Of a stretch of 64,000 nt of DNA, positions 37,655 to 46,917 are shown in pieces. The stretch's first letter is position 1. Each line of letters begins with the position of its first letter. The DNA lies in the NCBI RefSeq assembly GCF_006335145.1, contig NZ_VDMN01000001.1:1674001-1738000 (forward strand), written 5' to 3'. This DNA comes from Aliirhizobium smilacinae. Lineage in GTDB: Bacteria > Pseudomonadota > Alphaproteobacteria > Rhizobiales > Rhizobiaceae. Both the position numbers and the translations under genes were made by a program. The notes below the pieces were generated by a model. The model had not been told where the DNA came from. It saw only the letters and a program-made list of their open reading frames with translations, and ran no database searches.

Positions 37655-38376
37655 AGCTCGCCCCCGAAAACTTTCCTCATATCGCTGACGAATATGTGCT
37701 CGGTCTGCTTGGCGAAGCGGATGTGAGCGCGGTGGAAAACGAGATCGAGCGCAATGCCGCTTTGGCCAATGCAGTTGCGGAAGCCCGGGAGCGGTTCCTG
37801 CCGCTCGACACCAATGTCGATCCGGCAGCCGTATCGCCCGTTCTGTGGGAAGCCATCGAGACCCGGCTGCCGGAACAGGCGACGGCAGCATCGCCGCCGA
37901 TCGCTTCTGTTTTGCCGAGAATTCCGATGGCCGGGAACGACAACCTGCGTTCGGGCTGGCGGGCCACGGCGATCTCGGCGATTGCCGCATCGCTGATCCT
38001 TGCCGGCGGGCTGGCGTGGAGCGTGACGCGGGTGGTCGAGCCGCTGGTGGTGGCCGTGCTTGTCAACGAGGCCGGCGACGTGCAGGCGGTGGTCGAGGAT
38101 TTCGGCAACGATACGGCCAGTATCAAGCTGCTGACCGATTTCCCCGTGCCCGCGGACAGAACGATGCAGGTGTGGACGCTTCCTTCCCGCGAAATGGGAC
38201 CGATGTCGCTCGGCCTGCTGGAGGATGCCCATTCGGCCAGGCTGAGCGGATCGGCGCTGCCCAAACCGCAGGATGCGCAGCTATACGAAATCACGCTGGA
38301 ACAGGCGGGCGGCTCGCCGACCGGGCGGCCGACCGGGCCGATCCTGGCCAAGGGATTTGCCAAGCTGGCGCGTTGA
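37651..38376 (+). CDS. Membrane anti-sigma factor (RskA-like)
   Basis: About 241 residues. The N-terminal cytosolic anti-sigma domain includes IADEYVLGLLGEADVSAVENEIERN. A single TM (AISAIAASLILAGGLAWSVTRV, about 115-135) leads to a periplasmic RskA-type domain with VPADRTMQVWTLPSREMGPMSLGLLE and YEITLEQAGGSPTGRPTGPILAKG, the family signature. The gene overlaps the sigma stop (ATGA). It should hold the sigma factor inactive until a periplasmic or membrane signal triggers release. Confidence 0.9.
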   Translation: MKLAPENFPHIADEYVLGLLGEADVSAVENEIERNAALANAVAEARERFLPLDTNVDPAAVSPVLWEAIETRLPEQATAASPPIASVLPRIPMAGNDNLRSGWRATAISAIAASLILAGGLAWSVTRVVEPLVVAVLVNEAGDVQAVVEDFGNDTASIKLLTDFPVPADRTMQVWTLPSREMGPMSLGLLEDAHSARLSGSALPKPQDAQLYEITLEQAGGSPTGRPTGPILAKGFAKLAR

Positions 38377-38483
38377 CGGCGGACGGCTCACAAGTGCGCG
38401 CAACCCCTGCCTTGGGATAATTGCAGATCCGGTTTCCTCGATTATTCTCCGCATTGCGGAGGAACCCATCGGGGGAGGATCTG

Positions 38484-39395
38484 ATGGCCGAGATTGCGCA
38501 GCCGGTAACGCGCCCGCTCGGACAGGCGGTAAGCCTGATCTGCCGGGACGGCGTGGTTCTGCACGCTCATATCTGGCCAGCGCGAGGTGATGCGATCGCG
38601 CGCGTCATCATCAATCCCGCCACCGGCGTGCTTGCCCGCTATTACCATTATTATGCGGATTTCCTCGCCGGCGAAGGGTTCGAGGTTTTGACCTACGACT
38701 ATCGCGGCATCGGCCTGTCGCGGCCGGTGGACCTGCGTGGCTGCGGATATCGCTGGCGGGACTGGGGCGAACAGGATTTCGATGCGGCGCTGCGGTTTAT
38801 GAGCGGACGGGAGCCGGCGTTGCCGATGATGGTGGTCGGCCACAGTATCGGCGGCTATTTGCCGGGGCTTTCACCGGAAGTCCGCAGGATCGACCGGATG
38901 CTGACGATAGGCGCGCAATATGCATGGTGGGGCGATTATGCGGCGGGGTATCGCCTGCAACTGTTCTGGCGGTGGCATGTGGTGATGCCGGTGCTGACGG
39001 CGATTTATGGGTATTTCCCCGGCAGAAAGCTCGGCTGGCTGGAAGACCTTCCCGCAGGCGTGGCCAACGAGTGGAGTTTTCGCGGGCAGCGGATGGAGCG
39101 GACACATCCGGCGGATGAGCGCGACGATGTACTTGCCCGCTTTGCCGCCGTCACCGCGCCGATCCTTGCGGTTTACGTAACCGACGACGATATCGGCACG
39201 GCTGCGGCGATCCGCCGGACGCTTTCCTATTACCGGAATGCCGAGCGTATCGAAGCCAGTCTTGCGCCATCATTTTACGGTTTGGAGGCGATCGGCCATT
39301 TCAGTCTTTTTCATTCGAGGCATGCCAGCGGTTTCTGGAAGGATACGCTGCGCTGGCTGAAGGAGGGCGTGAACCCGTGGGACAAACCGGCTTGA
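38484..39395 (+). CDS. Alpha/beta hydrolase
   Basis: About 303 residues. The nucleophile elbow is VVGHSIGGYL (GxSxG, about residue 118). The preceding YDYRGIGLSRP is the usual oxyanion-side loop, and the late IGHFSLFHSRH contains the likely catalytic histidine. There is no signal peptide. GGGGGAGGATCTG precedes the ATG at 38,484, which decides the start over 38,421. The substrate is unknown; an esterase or lipase-like activity is likely. It stands alone 107 bp after the anti-sigma gene. Confidence 0.85.
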   Translation: MAEIAQPVTRPLGQAVSLICRDGVVLHAHIWPARGDAIARVIINPATGVLARYYHYYADFLAGEGFEVLTYDYRGIGLSRPVDLRGCGYRWRDWGEQDFDAALRFMSGREPALPMMVVGHSIGGYLPGLSPEVRRIDRMLTIGAQYAWWGDYAAGYRLQLFWRWHVVMPVLTAIYGYFPGRKLGWLEDLPAGVANEWSFRGQRMERTHPADERDDVLARFAAVTAPILAVYVTDDDIGTAAAIRRTLSYYRNAERIEASLAPSFYGLEAIGHFSLFHSRHASGFWKDTLRWLKEGVNPWDKPA

Positions 39396-39485
39396 GAGGG
39401 CCGGATTGAGACAGGTCAATGTGCGACAAGAGGCCGGTGCGAAGATGATTTCGACCAGGGAGGTCACCCAAGAGAGGTCGATACA

Positions 39486-39923
39486 ATGTTCAAGCACATT
39501 CTTATTCCGACAGACGGTTCTCCGCTGTCGACCCAGGCGCTCGAAAAGGCGCTCGACTTCGCACGTGAAAGCAATGCCAAGGTGACGGTGCTGGCGGTGA
39601 TCGAGCCGCTGCAGGTGTTTACCGTCTATCCTGTCGGCATGGACATCGCCTATGCCGAATACGAACAGCGGTCGAACGAACAGGCAGATGGTATTCTGGC
39701 CGACGCCAAGGCCGTTGCGGCACAGCGCGATCTCGAATGCGAGGCGGTAAAGATCCAGAACGTCGATCCGGCCGGCTGTATCGTCAAGACCGCCGAAAAA
39801 CATGGCTGCGACGCGATCGTGATGGCTTCGCACGGGCGCTCGGGCTTCAAGGCCTTCATGCTCGGCAGCGTGACGATGAAGGTGCTGGCGGGCTCGAAGA
39901 TCCCGGTGCTTGTTTATCGGTAA
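39486..39923 (+). CDS. Universal stress protein (UspA family)
   Basis: A 145-residue single-domain Usp. It starts MFKHILIPTDGSPLSTQALEKALDFA, with the ATP-binding glycine motif near the C-terminus in MASHGRSGFKAFMLGSVTMKVLAGSKIPVLVYR (G-2x-G-9x-G-S/T). Such proteins bind ATP or AMP and support survival under stress; the exact role here is not visible. AGAGAGG lies upstream of the ATG. Confidence 0.93.
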   Translation: MFKHILIPTDGSPLSTQALEKALDFARESNAKVTVLAVIEPLQVFTVYPVGMDIAYAEYEQRSNEQADGILADAKAVAAQRDLECEAVKIQNVDPAGCIVKTAEKHGCDAIVMASHGRSGFKAFMLGSVTMKVLAGSKIPVLVYR

Positions 39924-39965
39924 AGGGACTTGATCCGCCGGGCGTTTTTAATGCAGATTCCCGGC

Positions 39966-40247
39966 ATGAGTGAAGACTTGCAAACCATCAGAGACATCGG
40001 CTGGAGCCTTTGGGACCCAATTGGCCTTAACACGCACAATGGTCCACCTGCTGAGGCTATCGATGAATACGATAGCTACCTTCTCGAAGCCATTGCCATG
40101 CTGCGGGATGGCAGGCCCCTGCAAGACGTCATTGCTACACTTGTGGACATCGAAAGCGAACATATGGCGCTTGGTGAGTCGCCTGACTCGGAAGAACGCG
40201 CTACGCAGACGGTTCTGGAGTTGCGGCAGATAATCCTCAACCCATGA
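39966..40247 (+). CDS. Small acidic protein, function unknown
   Basis: About 93 residues from MSEDLQTIRDIGWSLWDPIGL. It contains EYDSYLLEAIAMLRDGRP, then a helical region. The composition and length recall the small cytosolic DUF/immunity-like proteins with a WDPIGL...DEYD motif, but I cannot name the family with confidence. Base composition is lower in GC than its neighbours. Its stop overlaps the end of the converging pdeM by 11 bp. Confidence 0.7.
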   Translation: MSEDLQTIRDIGWSLWDPIGLNTHNGPPAEAIDEYDSYLLEAIAMLRDGRPLQDVIATLVDIESEHMALGESPDSEERATQTVLELRQIILNP

Positions 40248-40968
40248 GGCTGCCGTAGCGCACTGAATAGATGCGGTCGCGGCCAAGCAGGTGGGCGACC
40301 AGCGTTTCCTGCCGGAACAGGCCCTGCATCGCCCGGTGGCGGAGATCGAGGCCGCCGGTGAGAACGCCGAAGGCCGGCATCAGCAGACGATGGCCATCGC
40401 TGGCGAAACAGGGCCGTCGGACCGACTTTTCGCGGCGGCGGACGGTGGCGGCGGGGTGGAGATGGCCGGCGATCTCGCCTTTCGAGGAAATCAGGCTGGG
40501 CTCATGGCGGAAGGTGAGGCCGCCATAGATTAGTTCGTCGCTGGATATGCCGGGCAGGTCCGTCGTGCCATCGGGATCGTGGTTGCCGTTGATCCAGATC
40601 CAGTCGCGGCCGCGGGCCATGTCCGTGATCATGGAGCGCAGGTTTTCCGGCAGGAATTCGGAACCGCGGCGATCATGAAAATTGTCGCCGAGCGAGACGA
40701 CCACTTTTGGATCGTAACGGGCGATGACGGCGGCGAGGATGTTGAGCGTGGCGATGGTGTCGTAAGGTGGCAGCATCATGCCGCGGCGGGCGAAGGCAGC
40801 GCCTTTTTCCAGATGCAGGTCGGAGACGACGAGCATGCCGGTTTCAGGCAGGTAGAGACCGCCGAGCGGATCGCAGACGGCCGCGACCCCGTGGACGAGG
40901 ATTTCCTCGGTGCCAGCCGTCGGGTTGGTGCTGATCATGGTGCGGGCTGCTAGCCCGAGGCGGTGCAT
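40237..40968 (-). CDS. pdeM: Ligase-associated DNA-damage-response endonuclease PdeM
   Basis: About 243 residues of calcineurin-like metallophosphoesterase. The metal ligands are visible in order: VVSDLHLEKG, SLGDNFHD, INGNHDPDG and AGHLHPAATVRRREKSVRRPC. PdeM is usually encoded with the Lhr-like helicase, as here, and sometimes with an ATP-dependent ligase and an exonuclease; those two are absent. Starts at 40,968 and 40,938 are both possible; the one at 40,968 is used because MHRLGLAAR fits the family. Confidence 0.9.
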   Translation of the reverse strand: MHRLGLAARTMISTNPTAGTEEILVHGVAAVCDPLGGLYLPETGMLVVSDLHLEKGAAFARRGMMLPPYDTIATLNILAAVIARYDPKVVVSLGDNFHDRRGSEFLPENLRSMITDMARGRDWIWINGNHDPDGTTDLPGISSDELIYGGLTFRHEPSLISSKGEIAGHLHPAATVRRREKSVRRPCFASDGHRLLMPAFGVLTGGLDLRHRAMQGLFRQETLVAHLLGRDRIYSVRYGSLMG

Positions 40969-40995
40969 CAAGGTCGTTCGTCTTTCTGTATCATT

Positions 40996-41026
40996 CCTCA
41001 TTCCTGTGACAAGCACAGGAATGAGG
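40996..41026. other. 13-bp stem-loop between helicase and pdeM
   Basis: CCTCATTCCTGTG (40996-41008) pairs with CACAGGAATGAGG (41014-41026) over a 5-base loop. It sits 30 bp before the pdeM start in the helicase-pdeM transcript. Without a T run it is more likely a processing or attenuation structure than a full terminator. Confidence 0.55.
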
Positions 41027-41058
41027 GAGTTCCATATTGCCGCCCCGCTCGTAGCGCC

Positions 41059-43581
41059 CTAGAGTCCAGCCTCCGCAATCAGTTCTTCCGCGGCCTCAGC
41101 CAGCACCGCATCCTGTGCCTCGCCCGGCACCTGCTCCTTGCCGATCTCCAGCATGATCGGCACCGCAAGAGGCGAAACGCGATCGAGGTCGCGGTGGGTG
41201 ATATGGCCTTTGATTCGGGCCAGCATATCGCCCAAACGGCCGATATCCAAAAGTCCCGAAGCCGCATCGCGTCGTGTCGCTTCCAGAAGCACGTGGTCCG
41301 GCTCGTGGGAGCGTAGCACGTCGTAGATCAGGTCGGTCGAGACCGTGACCTGACGGCCGGTCTTTTCCCTGCCCGGATGACGGCGTTCGATCAAACCGGA
41401 AATCACGGCACAATTGCGGAACGTGCGCTTGAGCATGTAACTTTCATCGAGCCAGGCTTCCAGATCATCGCCCAGCATGTCCTCGTCGAACAGATCGGAG
41501 AGGCTGATGCGGCCGGCGTCGATCATCGCGCCGATGTCGTTCAAGCCCCAGATGGCGAGCGAATAATCGGTGGCGACGAAACCGAGCGGGCGGGCACCGG
41601 CGCGCTCCAGACGGCGGGTCAAGAGCATGCCGAGCGTCTGGTGAGCGAGGCGCCCCTCGAAACAGTAGGCGATCATGAAGAAGCGTTTTCCGCGCGGAAA
41701 CGTTTCGATCAGCAACTCGTCCTGTTTCGGCAGCATGGAGCGTTCGAGCTGGATCGAGAGCCAGTCGCGGACCTGATCCGGGAGGGTCGTCCGACGATCG
41801 GGATCGGCCAGCATGGCGCGCACCTGATCCGCCAGATAGGTTGTGAGCGGGAATTTTCCACCGGCATAGGCGGGGATTTTCGGGTCGAGAGAATGGGCGT
41901 TGGAGACGAGGCAGACGTTTTCGCGGATGCCTTCGAAGCGCAGGACCTTGCCGGCGAACAGGAAGGTATCGCCCTGCACCAGCTGTTCGAGAAAATATTC
42001 CTCGACCTTGCCGAGCGTCATGCCCCCTCGACCCAATGTCCCCTTGGCGTTGCGCCTAACGAGTCGGACATTCAGCTCGGCGGCTTCGACGATCGTGCCG
42101 AGGTTCATGCGGTATTGCTGGGCGATCTGCGGATTGGAGACGCGCCAGCGGCCGTCCTCCTGTCTGCGGATCTTGGCATAACGCTCATAGGTGCGTAGCG
42201 CGTAACCGCCGGTGGCGACGAAATCGACGATGCGCTCGAACATTTCCCAACTGAGATCGGCATAGGGCGAGGCCGAGGTGATCTCGTGGTACAGTTCGAG
42301 CGGATCGAAGGGTTCGGCGCAGGCCATGCCGAGCACATGCTGGGCGAGCACATCGAGGGCACCCTCGCCCACCGGCGGCGTATCCTGGGCGCCGAGATAA
42401 TTGGCATCCAGCGCCGCCTGACACTCCATCACCTCGAAACGGTTGGCGGGCACGAGGATTGCTTTCGACGGTTCGTCCATGCGGTGATTGGCGCGGCCGA
42501 TGCGCTGGGCAAGACGGCTTGCGCCTTTCGGTGCGCCGACATGGACGACGAGATCGATGTCACCCCAGTCGATGCCCATGTCGAGCGTCGAGGTGGCGAC
42601 AACGGCACGCAACTTATTGTCGGCCATAGCCGCTTCCACCTTGCGGCGCTGGCTGGCATCGAGCGAGCCGTGGTGGAGTGCGATCGGCAGATTGTCCTCG
42701 TTGAGGGTCCACAGCGTCTGGAACAGGAGCTCGGCCTGGAAGCGGGTATTGACGAAGATCAGCGTCGTCTTGTGGCGGCGGATTTCCTCGTAGACTTCGG
42801 GGATCGCGTAGGTGGAAACGTGGCCGGACCATGGAATGCGGCTGTCTGTGCCCAGAATGGTGATGTCGGGGGCGGCACCGCCGGTAACGTGGACGAGGCC
42901 CGCGGGGGGCGACGGGTTTTCGCCTTGAGGCACCAGCCAACGCTGCAGGTCCATCGGATCGGCGACGGTGGCGGACAGGCCGATGGTCTGCATTTCTGGC
43001 GCATGTTTTCGCAAGCGCGCGAGGCCGAGCGAAAGAAGATGGCCGCGCTTCGACGTGACCAGCGAATGCAGCTCATCGAGGACGACGTATTTCAGGTCCT
43101 TGAAGAACCGTGTCGCTTCCTTGTTGGCCAGGAGAAGCGCCACCTGTTCGGGCGTGGTCAGAAGGATATCGGGCGGATTGAGCTTCTGGCGCTGGCGCTT
43201 TGACTGCGGCGTGTCGCCGGTGCGGTTTTCGACCGTGACCTCCAGGCCCATCTCGGTGACCGGCTTCATCAGGTTGCGCTCGATATCGACGGTCAGCGCC
43301 TTGAGCGGCGAGATGTAGAGCGTGTGGATGCCGGTGAAGGCAGAGCCCGGCGGGATTTTTCCGCGATGGACGAGGTCGGTCAGCGAAGGCAGGAAGCCGG
43401 CGAGCGTCTTGCCGGCACCGGTCGGCGCGATCAGCAGCATGTTTTCGCCAGATTGAGCCCGGCCAAGGAGCTCCAGCTGGTGGGCACGCGGCTGCCAGCC
43501 CTTCTCGGCGAACCATTTCAGGAACGGCGTGGGCAAGGTGGCGGCTTGAATGCCGGAGGGTTTGGTTTCGACGAGATCCAC
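41059..43581 (-). CDS. Ligase-associated DNA-damage-response DEXH-box helicase (Lhr-like)
   Basis: An 840-residue SF2 helicase. Motif I is APTGAGKTLAGFLP (about residue 54), motif II is VVLDELHSLV, motif III is GLSATV and motif VI is AQRIGRANHRMDEPSK. A winged-helix domain and a long Lhr-type C-terminal region follow. This protein is the usual genetic partner of PdeM in DNA repair. The start codon is GTG at 43,581 with a weak ribosome site. Confidence 0.92.
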   Translation of the reverse strand: MDLVETKPSGIQAATLPTPFLKWFAEKGWQPRAHQLELLGRAQSGENMLLIAPTGAGKTLAGFLPSLTDLVHRGKIPPGSAFTGIHTLYISPLKALTVDIERNLMKPVTEMGLEVTVENRTGDTPQSKRQRQKLNPPDILLTTPEQVALLLANKEATRFFKDLKYVVLDELHSLVTSKRGHLLSLGLARLRKHAPEMQTIGLSATVADPMDLQRWLVPQGENPSPPAGLVHVTGGAAPDITILGTDSRIPWSGHVSTYAIPEVYEEIRRHKTTLIFVNTRFQAELLFQTLWTLNEDNLPIALHHGSLDASQRRKVEAAMADNKLRAVVATSTLDMGIDWGDIDLVVHVGAPKGASRLAQRIGRANHRMDEPSKAILVPANRFEVMECQAALDANYLGAQDTPPVGEGALDVLAQHVLGMACAEPFDPLELYHEITSASPYADLSWEMFERIVDFVATGGYALRTYERYAKIRRQEDGRWRVSNPQIAQQYRMNLGTIVEAAELNVRLVRRNAKGTLGRGGMTLGKVEEYFLEQLVQGDTFLFAGKVLRFEGIRENVCLVSNAHSLDPKIPAYAGGKFPLTTYLADQVRAMLADPDRRTTLPDQVRDWLSIQLERSMLPKQDELLIETFPRGKRFFMIAYCFEGRLAHQTLGMLLTRRLERAGARPLGFVATDYSLAIWGLNDIGAMIDAGRISLSDLFDEDMLGDDLEAWLDESYMLKRTFRNCAVISGLIERRHPGREKTGRQVTVSTDLIYDVLRSHEPDHVLLEATRRDAASGLLDIGRLGDMLARIKGHITHRDLDRVSPLAVPIMLEIGKEQVPGEAQDAVLAEAAEELIAEAGL

Positions 43582-43678
43582 GGAATGAAAGATAAGCGAT
43601 CAAACGTGGAATAGAAGGCCGGCTTTCCTTATCCGCAATTCCGGACAGAAAACCGCGCAGCACTTTTCCTGGAATTGC

Positions 43679-44323
43679 TTACCGGACGATATAACGATCC
43701 GTACGGTGATTGATGGCAAGCGTAAGGTTGAGCGCCAGCGCCGCAAGCACCGAGCAGGCGATTATAAACGGACTGGCGACAAAGAAGGACAGGATCAGCA
43801 CGACGCAATCCAGCCCGAGCTGAACGAAGCCGGCGCGCCAGCCAAAGCGATCCTGCAGGTAGAGCGCCAGAATTCCAAAACCGCCAAGCGAAGCGCGATG
43901 GCGGAACAGCACCAGCATGCCGCAGCCGATCAACAAGCCGCCGAACAGAGCAGCGGTGACTGGTTCGATATTGGAAAAGCCAATCAGTTTCGGCAACAGG
44001 CCAGACAGAACGGACGTAAGTGCCACGGCGGAAAAGGTTTTTATCGTAAAAACGAGGCCGAGACGTTTGTAGGCCAGCCAGTAGAACGGCAAGTTCAAGA
44101 GGAAGAAGGCAGCGCCAAAACTGATATCCACCGAATAGCGCAGCAGAAAACCGAGGCCGGCGGTACCACCGATCATCATATGCGCGGCGGACAGCATGGT
44201 GACGCCAAGGGCCGCCAGCATGGAGCCCGCCACGACGCCCTGCACATCCTCGATGATCGAATGTTTTTCCGAACTCGATGCCCAGAAGCCGATGGGGCTT
44301 TTCTTGTTCGTGACGTTTGCCAT
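43679..44323 (-). CDS. YitT-family membrane protein (copy 1)
   Basis: About 214 residues, five predicted helices. Signature segments are MLAALGVTMLSAAHMMIGGTAGLGFLLRYSVDISFGAAFFLLNLPFYWLAYKRLG and LFRHRASLGGFGILALYLQDRFGWRAGFVQLGLD. It lies 2 bp downstream of a paralogue and matches it closely in the central loop (RHRASLGG.GILA.Y.QDRF). The function of the family is not settled. The ATG at 44,323 is chosen because the 44,407 extension overlaps the paralogue. Confidence 0.9.
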   Translation of the reverse strand: MANVTNKKSPIGFWASSSEKHSIIEDVQGVVAGSMLAALGVTMLSAAHMMIGGTAGLGFLLRYSVDISFGAAFFLLNLPFYWLAYKRLGLVFTIKTFSAVALTSVLSGLLPKLIGFSNIEPVTAALFGGLLIGCGMLVLFRHRASLGGFGILALYLQDRFGWRAGFVQLGLDCVVLILSFFVASPFIIACSVLAALALNLTLAINHRTDRYIVR

Positions 44324-44325
44324 TG

Positions 44326-44976
44326 TCAGCGCACCGCGATGTATCGATCGGAACGATGATTGATAGTGAGCAGCAGGTTGAGAATGACCGCACTCAGCAG
44401 CGACCACATCACCGTTATCGGGCTGACCACGAAAAAGGCAGCGGCCATGACGCAGAGGTCGAATGCCAGCTGCACGAGGCCTGCGGGCACCTTGAACCGG
44501 TCCTGGATATAGATGGCGAGAATGCCGATGCCGCCGAGCGAGGCCCGGTGGCGATAAAGCCCGAGCAGACCGAAGCCGATAAGGATGCCGCCGAGAAGTG
44601 CTGCCCAGAACGGATCAAGGTGCTGGATGACGATGAATTGTCGTTCCAGTTCGGTGATGAAAGAAACCATCAGGATGGAAATGAAGGTCTTGAAAGAAAA
44701 GCCGACACCCAGACGTTTGAACGAGAGATAATAGAAGGGCAGGTTGACGACGAAAAACAGCACGCCGAAAGGGATGTCGAAAGCGTAATGGAGCAGGAAG
44801 GCGACACCCGCCGTGCCGCTGGTCAGAAAACCGGCCTGGCTGAGGAAGTAAAGCCCAAGTGCGGCGACCATGGAGCTGATGAACAGGCCCTGGGCATCTT
44901 CCAGCTTTGTGTGGCGAGCCGGATCAAGGCTATAAAAGCCCAGCCGGCGCTTCTGTGCGCTCTGTTCGTCGGCCAA
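44326..44976 (-). CDS. YitT-family membrane protein (copy 2)
   Basis: About 216 residues with the same five-helix layout: SSMVAALGLYFLSQAGFLTSGTAGVAFLLHYAFDIPFGVLFFVVNLPFYYLSFKRLG, then RHRASLGGIGILAIYIQDRFKVPAGLVQLAFD. The start is TTG at 44,976, with AAGGGGAA positioned 6 bases upstream. It is the first of the pair; the two are co-transcribed and are clearly a tandem duplication. Confidence 0.9.
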   Translation of the reverse strand: MADEQSAQKRRLGFYSLDPARHTKLEDAQGLFISSMVAALGLYFLSQAGFLTSGTAGVAFLLHYAFDIPFGVLFFVVNLPFYYLSFKRLGVGFSFKTFISILMVSFITELERQFIVIQHLDPFWAALLGGILIGFGLLGLYRHRASLGGIGILAIYIQDRFKVPAGLVQLAFDLCVMAAAFFVVSPITVMWSLLSAVILNLLLTINHRSDRYIAVR

Positions 44977-45078
44977 ATTATTCCCCTTTTTTCGCGATTG
45001 TGCATCGCGATAGCGGCTTCATCAAGCGTCATCAACACAGCGTGAAGGCGCGACACAAAATCGCAAGAAAACGCGGCT

Positions 45079-46002
45079 TCACTCCATCTTTCGCGACAGA
45101 AACAGAATGCCCTGGACAGGCTTTCCGGCATCCATGCGAATGGTGGTGCACTCGATTTCCAGAAGTTCCAGCCGGTGATGGGCAAGCAGCAACCGGATAT
45201 GCGCTTCCGAATGGGCGTAACGGAGGCTATCACGCAACACGAAGCCGACGTCTACTCCGGCATCCTCGACCGAGAAGACGAACAATCCATAAGGCGCGAG
45301 GAGATCGGCGACAAGCGGGAAAACGGTTTCCAGCGAACCGAGATACATCAGCACGTCGGCTGCCGAGATGAGATCGGCGCGATGTGCTGATAAGTCGAGG
45401 CCGAACAGGCCGGAGGCTTCAGCCGCCAAGCTGAAGTCGGACTGGCCGAGATGATCGTAGAGCCCCTTCTCCTGCGCCTTGGCAAGCATGTTCGAAGAGA
45501 GGTCGAAACCTTCCAGACGCCGCGTGCTCTGTCTGATTTCCGCGCCGAACAGCCCCGTGCCGCAGCCGAGATCGACGGTGAGCGCAAACGGCGCATGTGC
45601 CGCAACCAGCTTCCAGAGTTTTCCGGGCACAGAATAATCGAGCCTTTCGACCAGCGCGGTATCGAAACGCTCGGCATATTCGTCGAACAGGCTCTCGACA
45701 TAACGGCTGGGCGGACTGGCGGGCGCTTCCTGCGCGCCGATGACGGCCAGTTTCAGTGTTGCACCGAAAACGTCTTCGGGTTCGAGTTCCAGTGCACGGT
45801 GATAGGCTTCCGCTGCCGTTGATTGCTCGGCCTTCTCGCGATATTCGCCGAGACGGAACCAGCCCGCGGCCCAAACGGGTGCGAGTTCCAGTGCCTGTTC
45901 CATAAGTTCGGCGGCAGCGGCGAAGTCGCTGCCTTCCGCCAGCATGCGAGCATAATCGGCACGGCGGTCGGCGATCACGTCACCGGAAGAGAACTGGCTC
46001 AT
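45079..46002 (-). CDS. TPR-containing SAM-dependent methyltransferase
   Basis: About 307 residues. The N-terminal ~90 residues are TPR-like (AAELMEQALELAPVWAAGWFRLGEYREK, EAYHRALELEPEDVFG). The methyltransferase begins near 105 with the DEYAERFDTALV linker seen in this family; motif I is LTVDLGCGTGLFGAEIR (about 150), and post-motif parts follow (FDLSSNMLAKA, LISAADVLMYLGSLE). Target unknown; a small molecule or a protein are both possible. The start at 46,002 (MSQFSS) is normal for the family. Confidence 0.88.
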   Translation of the reverse strand: MSQFSSGDVIADRRADYARMLAEGSDFAAAAELMEQALELAPVWAAGWFRLGEYREKAEQSTAAEAYHRALELEPEDVFGATLKLAVIGAQEAPASPPSRYVESLFDEYAERFDTALVERLDYSVPGKLWKLVAAHAPFALTVDLGCGTGLFGAEIRQSTRRLEGFDLSSNMLAKAQEKGLYDHLGQSDFSLAAEASGLFGLDLSAHRADLISAADVLMYLGSLETVFPLVADLLAPYGLFVFSVEDAGVDVGFVLRDSLRYAHSEAHIRLLLAHHRLELLEIECTTIRMDAGKPVQGILFLSRKME

Positions 46003-46150
46003 CGATATTGTCCTGAAATCCTGCCGCTCATTGCCGAAGCCACAAAAAAACTCAAGTTCTATTTGAGAGGCTGACGGCAATGCCTATCTGACGGTTGCTA
46101 GCGGTCGTTACCGCGGTTATGGCATTTTAAAGCAACGGAGACGACCAAGA

Positions 46151-46417
46151 ATGGCGGATGGCGTGAACAAGTTCCTCGGCGACTCGATCGGCCGGACGAT
46201 CATAAAGCTGATCGTGGTCTGCCTGATCGTCGGTTTCGTGCTCGCCTTCTTCGGCTTCACGCCCGACAACATCATCGACAGCATCCGTTATTATTTCCTC
46301 GACCTCTGGTATAACGGGTTCCGGGCGCTCGGACGGGTCGGCGACTACCTGCTGCTCGGCGCGATCATCGTCATTCCGATCTTCGTCATATTGCGTCTGA
46401 TGAGCTACCGCCGCTGA
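46151..46417 (+). CDS. DUF6460 small membrane protein
   Basis: An 88-residue protein of two hydrophobic helices (IIKLIVVCLIVGFVLAFFGF and YLLLGAIIVIPIFVILRLMSY). It begins MADGVNKFLGDSIGRTI, typical of the DUF6460 family found in Rhizobiales. Function unknown. The TGATG at 46,415-46,419 couples it to the next gene. Confidence 0.9.
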   Translation: MADGVNKFLGDSIGRTIIKLIVVCLIVGFVLAFFGFTPDNIIDSIRYYFLDLWYNGFRALGRVGDYLLLGAIIVIPIFVILRLMSYRR

Positions 46418-46917
46418 TGACCATTTCGACTCTTCCTTCGCGGCGAGGTTTTCTCGCGCTTTCCGGCCTGACAATTGCAGGAACCGGCCTGCTGCTGGCC
46501 GGCTGTTCGACCACCGCCGTGCTGACACCGACACCGGGTTCGCAGGACGATACGGTGGCTGCATTGCCGATGGTCAACAAGCTGCGTGCGAGCAAAGGGC
46601 TTTCGGCGCTGGCGCTGGATGTATCGGCGCGCAAGGCAGCGGCCATCCAGGCAATCCGGATGGCAAAGGCCGAGGAGATGAAGCATCTGATCGGGTTCGG
46701 CGACGATTTCGGTGCCCGGATGAAAAAGAGCGATGTGGCGCTGCCGGCTGCGGAAAATATCGCTGCCGGCCAGAAGTCGGTGGAAGCCGCCGTGCAGGCC
46801 TGGATCGACAGCCCCAAGCACCTGGAAAACATGCTGGGAGGTTATCGGGGGCTCGGCGTTGCCATGGCAGCGGCGAAGGACGGCAGGCCCTATTGGGCCA
46901 TGGTTCTTTCCGGCTGA
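46417..46917 (+). CDS. CAP/SCP-domain lipoprotein
   Basis: A 166-residue secreted protein. SRRGFLALSGLTIAGTGLLLAGC combines a twin-arginine-like start with a lipobox (LLAGC, Cys about 29), so it is probably a lipoprotein. The rest is a CAP/SCP fold with MVNKLRASKGLSALALD, AAENIAAGQKSVEAAVQAWIDSPKHLENMLG and a late YWAMVLSG strand. Function is not known. It ends directly against the convergent pyrD stop. Confidence 0.88.
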   Translation: MTISTLPSRRGFLALSGLTIAGTGLLLAGCSTTAVLTPTPGSQDDTVAALPMVNKLRASKGLSALALDVSARKAAAIQAIRMAKAEEMKHLIGFGDDFGARMKKSDVALPAAENIAAGQKSVEAAVQAWIDSPKHLENMLGGYRGLGVAMAAAKDGRPYWAMVLSG

